A program made the position numbers and the translations under genes. DNA of 5,910 nucleotides from an uncultured Eubacteriales bacterium (GTDB lineage: Bacteria; Bacillota; Clostridia; Oscillospirales; CAG-272): contig USGH01000175.1 in the NCBI GenBank assembly GCA_900554225.1, positions 1-5,910 on the forward strand. The letters run 5' to 3'. Of this stretch, positions 5,192 through 5,910 are shown in pieces. The notes under the pieces were generated by a model, which was not told the origin of the DNA, did not search any database, and worked only from the letters and a program-made list of their open reading frames with translations. Within the stretch, counting starts at the first letter, position 1. Each line of letters begins with the position of its first letter.

Positions 5192-5910
5192 TTATTCGGC
5201 AATCGTATGTGCGATTTGTGCCGGAGAAATGGAGAATACCTTGCCGGATAAAGGGGAAAGTGCTGTGGTAAGCTCCGGTTCCGAAAGCGGCTGACCGAGC
5301 AGACACGAGGCGATCTCATCACCGTTCACGCTCGCGAAAAAGTCGCCGGAGACACGACAGTCCGTGATTCTCCCGTTTTTCATCGACAGCGCAAACTCCA
5401 TCGTCCCGCCGGGCAGATGACAGATCTTTGTGATCTCGTATTTCGGTCCCGTCTCCCATACCGATGCGCCATAATGCTCCTGCCCCAAGACGCGGATCCG
5501 TTCGCGCACCTCATCGGTCAGCGGATATGGCTCCGTGCTTCCGCAAAGGGCAAGCAGAAGCACGCTGCGGAAGGCGGCAAGGGACATATCGTGCGGCAGA
5601 TGCTCGCGGATGTTTGTCACACGATCCCGGACGGAGGCGATGCTTTTCGAGGTGATCTTGTACGGCTTCGGGGTGGTGGCACGGGTCAGGGCGGAAAGAT
5701 CCGTATCAAAGAGGAGGGAGCCATGGTGGACCGTCGCGCCCTTGATTTTATACTGCGCGTTGCCGGATACCTTTTTCCCCGAGACGAGAATGTCGTTTCG
5801 ACCGTCTGCCGCTGCGTCCAGTCCCATAGCGGAAAGCGCGCGTGTGACCGGGGTGACAAATGCCGCAAAATCAATGGACGGCGAGGAATCCGGTACGATG
5901 TAGGAAAATT
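5192..5910 (-). CDS. lplA: Lipoate-protein ligase A, C-terminal three quarters (5' end beyond right edge)
   Basis: The enzyme activates free lipoate with ATP and transfers it to the lysine of lipoyl domains or the glycine-cleavage H protein, in the cytoplasm. The frame is open from the stop codon (5194-5192) to the right edge, about 238 residues; it continues above the internal ATG at 5827, where FAAFVTPVTRALSAMGLD fits the family, so that Met is not the start. Diagnostic motifs are GRNDILVSGKKVSGNAQY (the second Lys of the KK pair, codon 5773-5771, matches the lysine that contacts lipoyl-AMP), HHGSLLFDTDL, and KSIASVRDRVTNI. Residues encoded below about 5590 form the C-terminal accessory domain, with its ITDCRVSGDFFA motif. 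Members are about 330 residues, so roughly 90 N-terminal residues, including the RRxGGG motif, lie outside. No strong terminator follows; only a weak AT-rich fold with a T-run is seen at about 5164-5190. Confidence 0.93.
   Translation of the reverse strand, partial: FSYIVPDSSPSIDFAAFVTPVTRALSAMGLDAAADGRNDILVSGKKVSGNAQYKIKGATVHHGSLLFDTDLSALTRATTPKPYKITSKSIASVRDRVTNIREHLPHDMSLAAFRSVLLLALCGSTEPYPLTDEVRERIRVLGQEHYGASVWETGPKYEITKICHLPGGTMEFALSMKNGRITDCRVSGDFFASVNGDEIASCLLGQPLSEPELTTALSPLSGKVFSISPAQIAHTIAE

Noticed and set aside
5535..5903. A 122-codon plus-strand open frame opposite lplA
   Set aside because: The minus strand carries diagnostic LplA motifs throughout this stretch; the plus frame shows none and has no ribosome binding site.
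1..5910. CRISPR array, insertion sequence, tRNA or defence system
   Set aside because: There are no short direct repeats with spacers, no transposase or terminal inverted repeats, no cloverleaf-like stretch and no nuclease, helicase or toxin motif. The only tandem repetition is at protein level in the surface protein.

Overview
The window (5,910 bp, a little over half G+C by eye) looks like a genome or metagenome piece from an anaerobic Gram-positive Clostridia-type bacterium, most likely a gut or rumen Ruminococcaceae/Oscillospiraceae relative. The pointers are a secreted protein with three S-layer homology (SLH) domains, a strong GGAGG ribosome binding site, a clan GH-D glycoside hydrolase of the kind common in gut Firmicutes, and a lipoate ligase of the Firmicutes pattern. 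This assignment is an inference from protein style, not from a marker gene.

Layout from left to right. (1) Bases 1 to about 303 encode, on the minus strand, part of a four-helix membrane protein resembling the LiaI/LiaF-type transmembrane region. It runs off the left edge and stops being protein-like at about 300-320. (2) From about 322 to 1572 on the plus strand lies an alpha-galactosidase-like (GH36-type) catalytic barrel with both predicted catalytic aspartates but no normal N-terminal part. The two fragments abut with opposite orientation, so about 300-322 is a junction: either a true rearrangement or an assembly chimera. (3) Bases 1573-1683 hold two consecutive stem-loop terminators serving the convergent genes on either side. 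(4) Bases 1684-4941 on the minus strand encode a 1,085-residue exported surface protein: signal peptide, three SLH domains, a parallel beta-helix-like segment, then five clear and two degenerate copies of a tyrosine-rich module of about 100 residues. (5) Bases 4942-5191 form a long leader and promoter region for that gene, with a GGAGG ribosome binding site, a stem-loop, and an extracytoplasmic-function (ECF) sigma-type promoter. (6) From 5192 to the right edge, on the minus strand, is the C-terminal three quarters of lipoate-protein ligase A (lplA).

The genes do not form one pathway. The hydrolase would act on alpha-galactosides, the SLH protein sits on the cell wall and is probably under envelope-stress-type sigma control, and LplA does cofactor salvage in the cytoplasm. 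I see no CRISPR array, tRNA, rRNA, insertion sequence or defence system. The least described elements are the repeated module of the SLH protein and its ECF-type promoter.
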